This document shows, one piece after another, positions 1 through 6,899 of a stretch of 19,792 nt of DNA. The DNA lies in assembly GCA_964468415.1 (NCBI GenBank), contig CAYXUS010000063.1, positions 1 through 19,792 of the forward strand, given 5' to 3'. The position numbers and the translations under genes are program-made. This DNA comes from Caldithrix sp964468415 (GTDB lineage Bacteria; Calditrichota; Calditrichia; Calditrichales; Calditrichaceae). Every line of letters starts with the position of its first letter. The first letter of the stretch is position 1. The notes under the pieces are model-generated. The model ran no database searches and had not been told where the DNA came from. It saw only the letters and a list, made by a program, of their open reading frames with translations.

Positions 1-473
1 ACCTCTTTTTTGTATTGCAAATATGCCTGTCCGAATTTTCGGACGGCTTCTTTTTCTTCGAAAAGTTTGATCAGAACGACGAAAACAAGCATCTCGATGG
101 GCGCAACGATTAAGATAAATGCCGGCGATCCCAATAAAAAAGCCCAACCCAAAGGAAAAAGCAACAGGCCCAAATGCATGGGATGACGCATGTAAGAATA
201 ATATCCGGTTGTTACTAAACGGTTCGTTTCGAAACGGGGAATATTCCCTTCTTTGCCCATGCGGGCCAAATAGCGTCCGGTGTTGCGGCTGCTGCGAATA
301 ACCAGCCGCACCAGATGGTAGCCGACAATGAACGAAAAAATGTGCCAGTAGGGTGAGCTCCACAAGCCTCTAAAGTATTTTAAATCCAGTGTAACGGCCA
401 CATAGGCGCCACCCAATAAAAAAATGATCCACAAAAGAATTCGAATGATTGTGCCGGCTCTTTTTAAACGCAT
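1..473 (-). CDS. Isoprenylcysteine carboxyl methyltransferase-like membrane protein (3' end cut by the window)
   Basis: Reading the minus strand from the ATG at 473 gives 157 uninterrupted codons that run off the window edge, so the C-terminus is missing. The product has hydrophobic segments at about residues 9-28, 42-60, 100-114 and 117-137. It then carries the signature of the ICMT/PEMT-type membrane methyltransferases: TTGYYSYMRHPMHLG (88-102), followed by the paired glutamates E139-E140 and an FG..Y..Y segment (147-154). In this family the RHP and EE elements help bind S-adenosylmethionine at the membrane face. Bacterial members are mostly uncharacterised, so the substrate (lipid, isoprenoid or thiol) cannot be named. 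An alternative ATG at 480 is in another frame and stops after 36 codons. The gene is divergent from accB. No strong Shine-Dalgarno sequence is visible. The family call is firm, the function is not. Confidence 0.8.
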   Translation of the reverse strand, partial: MRLKRAGTIIRILLWIIFLLGGAYVAVTLDLKYFRGLWSSPYWHIFSFIVGYHLVRLVIRSSRNTGRYLARMGKEGNIPRFETNRLVTTGYYSYMRHPMHLGLLLFPLGWAFLLGSPAFILIVAPIEMLVFVVLIKLFEEKEAVRKFGQAYLQYKKE

Positions 474-518
474 TTTTCATGATCCCTTTTTGTGATTTAC
501 TGTATTGATGTTTAAAAG

Positions 519-550
519 TAAAAAAAGTTAGATTTTTCTAACTTTTTTTA
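519..550. promoter_or_regulatory. AT-only inverted repeat between the methyltransferase gene and accB
   Basis: A perfect 13-bp inverted repeat, arms 519-531 and 538-550, encloses a 6-base loop. The outer part of each arm is an A or T run and the inner part is GTTAG/CTAAC. It sits upstream of the putative accB promoter and 46-77 bases before the ATG of the leftward gene. On the minus-strand transcript it would form a hairpin whose 3' arm ends in seven U residues, like a weak terminator or attenuator. As DNA it could equally be an operator. The role is inferred; the symmetry is seen directly. Confidence 0.4.
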
Positions 551-567
551 GGCAAAATTTACAAAAC

Positions 568-597
568 TTGGATTTCCTGCAAGTTTTGTTGTATATT
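568..597 (+). promoter_or_regulatory. Possible sigma-70-type promoter of accB
   Basis: A TTGGAT hexamer at 568-573 is followed after 17 bases by GTATAT (591-596), which overlaps TATATT (592-597), a reasonable -35/-10 pair. This leaves a leader of roughly 50-60 bases before the accB start. A similar TTTTGTT-TATATTT string precedes def, which gives slight support. No transcription data are available. Confidence 0.4.
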
Positions 598-657
598 TTC
601 TGCCTGTGATTTAAATTGTCTTTTAATTTATTTTAACCAGTCTAAGATGGAGGAAAG

Positions 658-1164
658 ATGGATTTAAAAGAAGTCAAGCAACTCATTAAAATTGTTGAAA
701 GCTCAAACATCAGTGAAATCGAAATAGAAGAAGAAGGTAAAAAATTACGCATTACGAAAACCCACCCTTCGCAAAACGGTGACACAGTTGTCGTGCCTTC
801 TTTTCAGCAGGCGATTCCCATGCAGGCCATGCCACCTCAGGCGGCGGTTCCGGCCGCACCGCCCGCTGCCGAGACGGCCGCTCCTGCACCGGCTGCGGAA
901 GATAAAGCAGCCAAAAACGCCAATATCGTGGAAGTACGCTCACCGATGGTGGGTACGTTTTACCGGGCCCCTTCGCCCGATGCCGATCCTTACGTAGAAG
1001 TGGGACAAACCGTAGCAGTGGGGCAGACGCTTTGTATTATTGAAGCCATGAAGCTGATGAACGAAATCGAATCGGAAGTGGCCGGTAAAATTGTTGACAT
1101 TTTGGTAGAAAATGCCCAGCCGGTCGAATATAATCAGGTACTGTTCTTAATCGAAAAATCGTGA
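658..1164 (+). CDS. accB: Biotin carboxyl carrier protein of acetyl-CoA carboxylase
   Basis: This 168-residue protein carries the biotin that shuttles carboxyl groups between biotin carboxylase (AccC) and carboxyltransferase (AccAD), the first committed step of fatty acid synthesis in the cytoplasm. The N-terminal 35 residues match the usual AccB lead (MDLKEVKQLI). They are followed by an Ala/Pro-rich flexible linker at about 48-85 and a biotinyl domain at about 90-167. The domain has EAMKLMNE with biotin-accepting lysine K132, and the GTFYRAPSPDADPYVEVG stretch that forms the protruding thumb typical of true AccB. Length is normal for the family. The ATG is preceded by a strong GGAGGAAAG site. 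accC, the usual partner immediately downstream, is not here: a terminator follows directly. Confidence 0.96.
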   Translation: MDLKEVKQLIKIVESSNISEIEIEEEGKKLRITKTHPSQNGDTVVVPSFQQAIPMQAMPPQAAVPAAPPAAETAAPAPAAEDKAAKNANIVEVRSPMVGTFYRAPSPDADPYVEVGQTVAVGQTLCIIEAMKLMNEIESEVAGKIVDILVENAQPVEYNQVLFLIEKS

Positions 1165-1188
1165 GTTGCTAAATAAATCCAAAAAATT

Positions 1189-1224
1189 AAGAACCGGGAC
1201 ATCATAGGGTGTTCCGGTTCTTTT
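1189..1224 (+). terminator. Rho-independent terminator of accB
   Basis: A 13-bp stem (arms 1189-1201 and 1210-1222, with one G-T pair) and an 8-base loop end in a short T run at 1221-1224. It begins 24 bases after the accB stop. Its far end is only 31 bases before the histidine kinase start codon. Confidence 0.8.
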
Positions 1225-1255
1225 GTAAATAACCCTTCAAACTTTTTAGAATGCC

Positions 1256-2836
1256 TTGAAACTAAAATTCAAACTGCTGTACAGCTATTTATTCCTCATT
1301 CTTTTGTTTACCATCTCTCTCTTCTGGCTTTATCTGGAAATGAAAGAGTTGACTCTTACGCTGCATCGTCACGTTCGGCAGGACGTACAGGGAATCATCG
1401 ATCTTTCCCGGCAATTGCAAACGCTGGAAGATTTGAATGCCGATTACATTCTTCTCTTTTTGCCCGGAAACACGACCGAAAAAATTTTGCGTGTGGAACG
1501 CTCGCGTCTTAATTACGCCAGTCAGTGGGCTGCGCTAAAACAACGCCTGCATCCGGAAACTGTTTTAACTTCAAAATGGGACCATTGGACGGACAAACTC
1601 TACCGTTTTGTGGTGCAGGGATTGCAGCAGCCAGTTAGCCCGTCAAAAGAAGATAATGCGCGGAGATTGATCGACCGCACGGATCACCTGTGGTTGCAGG
1701 TTAATGAGGCAATTAAGCAAAGTGTTCAGGCGGTTAAGACGGGGAACATGCGGCAGGCGCGCTACATTCGGGATATTAAAGTCAAAAAACGCATTCAGGA
1801 ACTGCGCAACCACTTAACCCGTCTGAATAAGGTGATTGGTCGCCAGAGCATTGAACGGGCGCAACGCATGGCACAAATTACCGGTAAAACCCAAACACTC
1901 ATTTGGGGTACAGAAATCGGGTTGGTTCTTTTAGCCTTGCTGATCGCCATTTTGGTGGCACGTAAAATTACGAAGCCCGTGGAAGTGTTAAAAGATTCGG
2001 TGCAGCGTATGGCCATCCACGATTTTGAAGTCCACATTCCGCACAAATCCAACGACGAAATCGGTGAATTGAGCCGGGATTTTGAACAACTAAGCCAGCG
2101 TTTACGCGAAGCCGATCGCTTTAAAACCGCCATGCTTTCTCAATTTACCCACGAAATGAAGAGCCCATTGGGTTCCATTAAACAGGCCACGCAGCTTTTG
2201 GAACACTCGCTAAAGGGCAATTTGAATGCCACCCAGCGCCGTTTTCTGGAAATCATCAAAGGAAATTACCAGACGCTACAGCGTCTGATTACCAACATTT
2301 TGCACACTGCGGCTTACGATCAGGGCAACATCCAGTTAAGCTACCAAAAAGTGGATGTGGTGCGTCTGCTGGCCGAGCAACTGGTTTATCTTTCACCCAC
2401 GATTAAAGCGAAAGGCATTAAAGTGAACATTGCCCTTTCGGCCAAACAAATCGAATGCGAGCTGGATGGCGAAAAGTTTAAAGAAATTGTTCAAAATCTG
2501 GTTAGCAACGCCGTTAAATTTTCAGCCGAAGGAACAACCATCGATATCTCTTTAAAAGAAAAATTTCCTTTAATCCATTTGACGATTCGGGATCGGGGCA
2601 TTGGAATTCCGGAAAAGGAAATTCCTTACATTTTCGAAAAGATGTACCGGGCTTCGAATTCGGAAAAAATTTCGGTAAAAGGAACCGGACTGGGGCTTTA
2701 CATTGTTTCGCAAATTGTACGTGCCCACGGAGGGCGCATCAAAGTAAAAAGTGAAGTGGGCAAAGGCACGGAGTTCCGTATTACGCTGCCCAAAAACCGA
2801 CGTTTAGCCGTAGAAGGAGGATGGCTGGATGCCTGA
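1256..2836 (+). CDS. Membrane sensor histidine kinase with helical periplasmic domain
   Basis: This 526-residue two-component sensor kinase has a transmembrane helix at about 8-27 and a charged, mostly helical extracytoplasmic region at about 30-215, which resembles the four-helix-bundle sensors of chemoreceptors. A second helix at about 217-236 leads into a HAMP linker (about 237-290), a HisKA dimerisation domain and an HATPase_c domain. The phospho-accepting H299 lies in FTHEMKSPLG. The ATP site shows the N box (LVSNAVKFS, N418), DRGIGIP (D446) and GTGLGL (476-481). The start is TTG at 1256: an in-frame stop lies at 1247-1249, and the next methionine would delete the first membrane helix. 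No Shine-Dalgarno site is visible. The downstream receiver-GGDEF gene overlaps by 8 bases and is the obvious phosphotransfer partner. The signal sensed is unknown. Confidence 0.92.
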   Translation: MKLKFKLLYSYLFLILLFTISLFWLYLEMKELTLTLHRHVRQDVQGIIDLSRQLQTLEDLNADYILLFLPGNTTEKILRVERSRLNYASQWAALKQRLHPETVLTSKWDHWTDKLYRFVVQGLQQPVSPSKEDNARRLIDRTDHLWLQVNEAIKQSVQAVKTGNMRQARYIRDIKVKKRIQELRNHLTRLNKVIGRQSIERAQRMAQITGKTQTLIWGTEIGLVLLALLIAILVARKITKPVEVLKDSVQRMAIHDFEVHIPHKSNDEIGELSRDFEQLSQRLREADRFKTAMLSQFTHEMKSPLGSIKQATQLLEHSLKGNLNATQRRFLEIIKGNYQTLQRLITNILHTAAYDQGNIQLSYQKVDVVRLLAEQLVYLSPTIKAKGIKVNIALSAKQIECELDGEKFKEIVQNLVSNAVKFSAEGTTIDISLKEKFPLIHLTIRDRGIGIPEKEIPYIFEKMYRASNSEKISVKGTGLGLYIVSQIVRAHGGRIKVKSEVGKGTEFRITLPKNRRLAVEGGWLDA

Positions 2837-3767
2837 GCGGTTTAGAATTTTACTGGTGGACGATAGCGAAACCGACCGTTTTTTGTGGCAGGAAATTATT
2901 AGCGGCTTTGGTTACGAGGTAACTGCGGTGAATGGCGGACGCGCCGCACTGGAATTTGTGAAAACCGAAAAACCCGATTTGATTTTGCTGGATTTGAAAA
3001 TGCCGGAAATTTCCGGTTTGGACGTAAGCCGCTATTTGCGTGCACAACCACGGTACCAGAACATCCCCATCATCATGCTGACCTCTTCGGACGATTTGGG
3101 CGACAAGCTGAAAGGTTTTGAGAATGGCGTGGACGATTACGTGACCAAAGAGATGGACCTGCTGGAAATTGAGAAGCGCATTCAAGCCGTTTTGCAAAGG
3201 TACCGACAAAGCATGGACAGCAATCCGTTGACCCACCTGCCGGGCAACAACACCATTCAGAGCGAAATTGCACGACGCTTGCAGGCCTTTGAGCCGCTGG
3301 CCGTGGCCTATTGCGATCTGGACCATTTTAAGGCATTTAACGATGCTTACGGATTTTTGGAAGGCGATCGGGTAATTCGCCTGACGGCTAAAATTCTGCA
3401 GGAACCCGTCGATGCGTTGGGAAATCCCGAAGATTTTGTCGGCCACATTGGCGGAGACGATTTCATCTTTCTAACCACTCCCGACCGGGTGGAACCTTTG
3501 TGCCGTGCCATTCTGGATCGGTTTGGCCGGAAAATAACACAAATATTTACTCCCGAAGATGTACAGCGCGGCTATTTCGAAGCGAAAAACCGCCAGGGAA
3601 AGTGGGAAAAATTTCCGCTGGTCGCCATGTCCATTGCCGTGGTAAGCAATCAAAAGAGACCGCTGCAAAGCCTGGCCGAAGTTTCGCGCATTGCCAGCGA
3701 ATTGAAAAAATTGGCCAAAAGCAAACCGGGCAATGTGTTTGTAGTCGATCAGCGTGTGGGCCGGTAG
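2829..3767 (+). CDS. Response regulator with receiver and GGDEF (diguanylate cyclase-type) domains
   Basis: This 312-residue PleD-like regulator has a receiver domain at about 5-122. It keeps the acidic pair D11-D12, phospho-acceptor D55 (LILLDLKMPE), T85 and K107. A GGDEF-family domain follows at about 133-308, so phosphorylation probably controls cyclic di-GMP synthesis. The signature is GGDDF (208-212) rather than GGDEF or GGEEF. The metal-binding D163 in CDLDHFKAFND is present, and N171 and D180 match the two PleD guanine contacts. The RxxD allosteric inhibition site is not intact: the matching positions read NPED (199-202), lacking the arginine. The ATG at 2829 lies inside the end of the kinase gene, with a GGAGG site just upstream, so translation is probably coupled. 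Whether GGDDF is fully active cannot be told from sequence. Confidence 0.92.
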   Translation: MPERFRILLVDDSETDRFLWQEIISGFGYEVTAVNGGRAALEFVKTEKPDLILLDLKMPEISGLDVSRYLRAQPRYQNIPIIMLTSSDDLGDKLKGFENGVDDYVTKEMDLLEIEKRIQAVLQRYRQSMDSNPLTHLPGNNTIQSEIARRLQAFEPLAVAYCDLDHFKAFNDAYGFLEGDRVIRLTAKILQEPVDALGNPEDFVGHIGGDDFIFLTTPDRVEPLCRAILDRFGRKITQIFTPEDVQRGYFEAKNRQGKWEKFPLVAMSIAVVSNQKRPLQSLAEVSRIASELKKLAKSKPGNVFVVDQRVGR

Positions 3768-3816
3768 GCGGTGTTTGGCTACGCAGGTTTCCGTTTCGAA
3801 TCTGTGCAATCCTATT

Positions 3817-3850
3817 AAAATATCCTTCCAAAAATATTTTCAGTTTTCTT
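3817..3850 (+). terminator. Weak AT-rich hairpin, possible terminator of the kinase/regulator unit
   Basis: A 7-bp AT-only stem (3817-3823 with 3834-3840) and a 10-base loop are followed by a T-rich stretch (TTTTCTTGTTTTTT). It lies 50 bases past the regulator stop and about 100 bases before the hexosaminidase gene. The stem is weak, so this is tentative. Confidence 0.3.
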
Positions 3851-3944
3851 GTTTTTTCTTTAGTTTAATGCTGATTGTGCAATAGGGACCCTTTGGGGGC
3901 CTAATCCAAATTTTGGCAAATGAACCAGAAGCAAGGAGGGTTTC

Positions 3945-5609
3945 ATGCGTTTCAAAACCACCCAGAAAATGGTTGCGATTTTTTCGGTTATTTTTCTTTT
4001 ATTAGCAGCCTGTACGGGGCATAAAGGAGTTACAATGAAAACATCACGATATCCCATTGTCCCCAAACCCCAGCTTCTGGAAGCAAGGGACAGTGCATTC
4101 ACAATAAACGCCCGAACCGGTTTGCGCTACGATGCACAAAACGAGCAAGTGCGGTGGGTGGTTGATTTTATTCGTGACCGGTTTGGCGTACCTACCGGCT
4201 ATGCCTTCCCGGAAACGCAAGCCGACACGAATGTGATCGTTCTGAAACTCGATGCGCAAATGCAGGGAACCGACGGGGTGTATCAGCTTGAAGTTTCTCC
4301 GCAAAAGATTGTCGCAAGCGCACCCACTGCCCGCGGTTTGTTTTATGCGATGGAAACTGTCCGCCAGCTTTTACCCAAATACATCGAAAGCCGAGATACG
4401 GTTTCGGGAATTCGCTGGAAGGTTCCCGCGCTTTTCGTTAAAGACTGGCCGCGCTTCAAATATCGTGGCATGCATCTGGATGTGGGGCGTCATTTCTTTC
4501 CGGTAAAATTCATCAAAAAATACATCGACTTGATAGCTTTACACAAAATGAATTATTTCCATTGGCATTTAACGGAAGATCAGGGCTGGCGCATTGAAAT
4601 TAAGCATTACCCCAAGCTAACCCAGATTAGCGCCTGGCGCAAGCAGACTTTGGTGGGGCATGGTCACGATAAACCCTACATTTTTGACGGAGAGCCTTAC
4701 GGCGGGTATTACACGCAAGATCAGGTGCGCGAAATTGTGGATTATGCGCGTAAACGTTTTGTAACCATTGTGCCCGAAATAGAAATGCCGGGACATTCAC
4801 TGGCAGCGCTGGCAGCGTATCCGGAGTTGGGCTGTACCGGCGGCCCCTACCACGTGGCCGAGCGCTGGGGAATTTTTAAAGACGTTTATTGTGCCGGTAA
4901 CGACAAAACGTTTGAATTTCTGGAAAATGTGTTGAGTGAAATTGTCGATTTGTTTCCCGGAAAGTACATTCACATCGGCGGAGACGAGGTGTTGAAAGAT
5001 CGCTGGAAAACCTGTCCCAAATGCCAGGCGCGCATTAAAAAGGAAGGCCTGAAAAGTGTGGAAGAACTTCAGAGCTATTTTATCCAGCGCATTGAAAAGT
5101 TTTTGCTGACAAAAAACCGCTACATCATTGGTTGGGATGAAATTCTGGAAGGCGGCCTGGCTCCGCAGGCGACGGTAATGTCCTGGCGCGGCGAAGCGGG
5201 CGGAATTGAAGCGGCCAAACAGCATCACGATGTAATTATGACGCCGGGACCGTATTGCTATTTTGATCATTATCAGGCCGATCCCCGGACGCAGCCATTA
5301 GCCATTGGGGGCTTTTTGCCCATGAAAAAAGTCTATTCTTACGATCCGGTACCCAAAGAACTTGCACCGGACGAAAAGAAATACATTTTGGGCGTTCAGG
5401 GTAATGTGTGGAGCGAGTATTTGTTAAATGAGAAATACGTGGAGTACATGGCCTTTCCGAGAGCCTGTGCTTTGTCCGAAGTAGCCTGGACCGATCCGAA
5501 GAACAAGGATTGGAAAGATTTTTTGAATCGTTTGCAAGGAGTGTACCGGCATTTGGAAGCTTTGAACGTGAACTATTTCCGGGGGAATATCGGAGATTTA
5601 ATTAAATAA
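3945..5609 (+). CDS. Lipoprotein beta-N-acetylhexosaminidase, glycoside hydrolase family 20
   Basis: This 554-residue exo-acting enzyme should release terminal GlcNAc or GalNAc from glycans, chitin oligomers or glycoconjugates. The N-terminus is a lipoprotein signal with lipobox LLAAC and lipidation site C23, which places it on the cell envelope. A GH20b-type N-terminal domain (about 35-160) leads into the TIM-barrel catalytic domain from about residue 166 (KDWPRFKYRGMHLDVGRHF). The catalytic pair D347-E348 lies in HIGGDEV, the hallmark of family 20: the aspartate orients the substrate acetamido group and the glutamate is the general acid. The substrate-pocket segments HWHLTEDQGWR, GWDEILEGG and MSWRGE are present. 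AAGGAGGG precedes the ATG at 3945. It heads a same-strand cluster with the transglutaminase-like and decarboxylase genes. The natural substrate is unknown. Confidence 0.95.
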   Translation: MRFKTTQKMVAIFSVIFLLLAACTGHKGVTMKTSRYPIVPKPQLLEARDSAFTINARTGLRYDAQNEQVRWVVDFIRDRFGVPTGYAFPETQADTNVIVLKLDAQMQGTDGVYQLEVSPQKIVASAPTARGLFYAMETVRQLLPKYIESRDTVSGIRWKVPALFVKDWPRFKYRGMHLDVGRHFFPVKFIKKYIDLIALHKMNYFHWHLTEDQGWRIEIKHYPKLTQISAWRKQTLVGHGHDKPYIFDGEPYGGYYTQDQVREIVDYARKRFVTIVPEIEMPGHSLAALAAYPELGCTGGPYHVAERWGIFKDVYCAGNDKTFEFLENVLSEIVDLFPGKYIHIGGDEVLKDRWKTCPKCQARIKKEGLKSVEELQSYFIQRIEKFLLTKNRYIIGWDEILEGGLAPQATVMSWRGEAGGIEAAKQHHDVIMTPGPYCYFDHYQADPRTQPLAIGGFLPMKKVYSYDPVPKELAPDEKKYILGVQGNVWSEYLLNEKYVEYMAFPRACALSEVAWTDPKNKDWKDFLNRLQGVYRHLEALNVNYFRGNIGDLIK

Positions 5610-5692
5610 ACCCGAATGGCAAATACAAAGCCTTCGGCGCCAGGGATTGGTTGGCAATCACCTCAATTTCCCTGCGGGGGAGAGGAAGAGCA

Positions 5693-6865
5693 ATGAAGTT
5701 CAGAAAAAAACACGCAATGTATTGGCTGGGGCTATTTCTCTTTTTAAGCTGCAGTACGCCGCAACCATTAAACCGGGTTCCGCAAAAGTATTTGGGCATG
5801 GTACAGGTTGCCTTGCAAATGGCGGGCAATAACGCGCAGGAATTGCAAAAGTTTCTTTCCGGATGCGAAGACGCACACATGGAAGGAGCTGCCTTTTTGT
5901 TGAGTTACATGCCCAAACCCGATCTGGAAAAGTTGACGGCACACTTTTTGGCGGAAAATGTGCGCTGGGCCTATCAGGCCAAAAAACTGGTAAAATGGGG
6001 GGCGAAGCTTCCCGATTCCATCTTTTTGAACTATGTTTTGCCCTATGCCAACATCCACGAACAGCGTGACCCCTGGCGTAAGGTGTTCTTCGAAAAATTT
6101 TACGATCTTGTAAAAGACATTCCCCGTCCGGGCGCGGCGGCCGTTAAGCTGAACCGTTCCATCTGGCAAATGCTGCATGTCAAATATTCTACGAAGCGCC
6201 TAAAGGCCGATCAAAGTCCTTTTGAAACCATTCAAAGCGGGCTGGCCTCTTGCACGGGGCTTTCCATTTTATTGGTAGATGCCTGCCGTTCGGTAGGCAT
6301 TCCCGCACGCTTGACCGGCGTGCCCATGTGGTATGATGACAGTGGGAACCATTCCTGGGTGGAAGTTTGGGACAATGGCTGGCATTTTGTCGAATCGGCC
6401 TCGGACGACACGCTGGACAAGGCCTGGTTTCAGGAACGTGCCGCGCGGGCGAATCATTCCGCCTGGCAATACGGAATTTACGCTTTGTCATTTAAGAAAA
6501 CGGGACACCCCTACCACAATATTTTTAATCCCAATGCCGATTATTTTTGGTCGATCGATGTGACCGATCGCTACGCGCGCAAAGTTAAAAGCGAAGAATT
6601 GGTCAACCTGCGCGTAAAAGTGCTGGACGAGATTAGCGGAGAACGCGTGGCGGCTAAAGTTCAGCTTTGGGACGGCTCACGCATGGTGGCTGAGGGCATT
6701 TCCCGCGGAGAACAGAACGATGTGAACGACATTCTAACCTTTAAAACCATGCTGAACCATAATTACATCCTGAATGTAATTTATGGAAAACATTCGGTTA
6801 AAAAAGCGATCAAAACCAATGAAAGGCGGGAAGAGTTGGTCATAATTAAAATTCGGGTTGAGTAG
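5693..6865 (+). CDS. Transglutaminase-like lipoprotein
   Basis: This 390-residue envelope protein has a transglutaminase/cysteine-protease fold. I start it at ATG 5693, preceded by AGAGGAAG, rather than the in-frame TTG at 5651, because the later start gives a clean lipoprotein signal (MKFRKKHAMYWLGLFLFLSC, lipid site C20). A helical region (about 30-150) precedes the core, where nucleophile C187 lies in SCTGLS and H220 in GNHSWVEVW. The third acidic position is not clear: after W-H-F the sequence reads VESAS, so E234 or a later aspartate may serve. The C-terminal 70 residues look like an Ig or carboxypeptidase-regulatory beta domain. Bacterial members may be peptidases, amidases or crosslinkers. 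The gene lies 83 bases after the hexosaminidase and 34 before the decarboxylase, suggesting co-transcription. The substrate is unknown. Confidence 0.85.
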   Translation: MKFRKKHAMYWLGLFLFLSCSTPQPLNRVPQKYLGMVQVALQMAGNNAQELQKFLSGCEDAHMEGAAFLLSYMPKPDLEKLTAHFLAENVRWAYQAKKLVKWGAKLPDSIFLNYVLPYANIHEQRDPWRKVFFEKFYDLVKDIPRPGAAAVKLNRSIWQMLHVKYSTKRLKADQSPFETIQSGLASCTGLSILLVDACRSVGIPARLTGVPMWYDDSGNHSWVEVWDNGWHFVESASDDTLDKAWFQERAARANHSAWQYGIYALSFKKTGHPYHNIFNPNADYFWSIDVTDRYARKVKSEELVNLRVKVLDEISGERVAAKVQLWDGSRMVAEGISRGEQNDVNDILTFKTMLNHNYILNVIYGKHSVKKAIKTNERREELVIIKIRVE

Positions 6866-6899
6866 TTGTGTGTGATCAGCCAAGGGGAGCTTAAAAACG

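Noticed and set aside
119..301. A 60-codon plus-strand open frame with a cysteine-rich end
   Set aside because: It is antisense to the methyltransferase-like gene, whose RHP and EE motifs show the true frame.
2850..3446. A 198-codon open frame on the minus strand
   Set aside because: It lies wholly antisense to the response regulator, which has clear motifs. Its translation has no recognisable domain and looks like a codon-bias shadow.
3500..3868. A 122-codon plus-strand open frame over the end of the regulator gene
   Set aside because: It overlaps the GGDEF domain in another frame, has no motif and no ribosome site.
5651..5692. A 14-codon N-terminal extension of the transglutaminase-like protein from TTG 5651
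   Set aside because: It would bury the lipoprotein signal, and the purine-rich ribosome site fits only the ATG at 5693.
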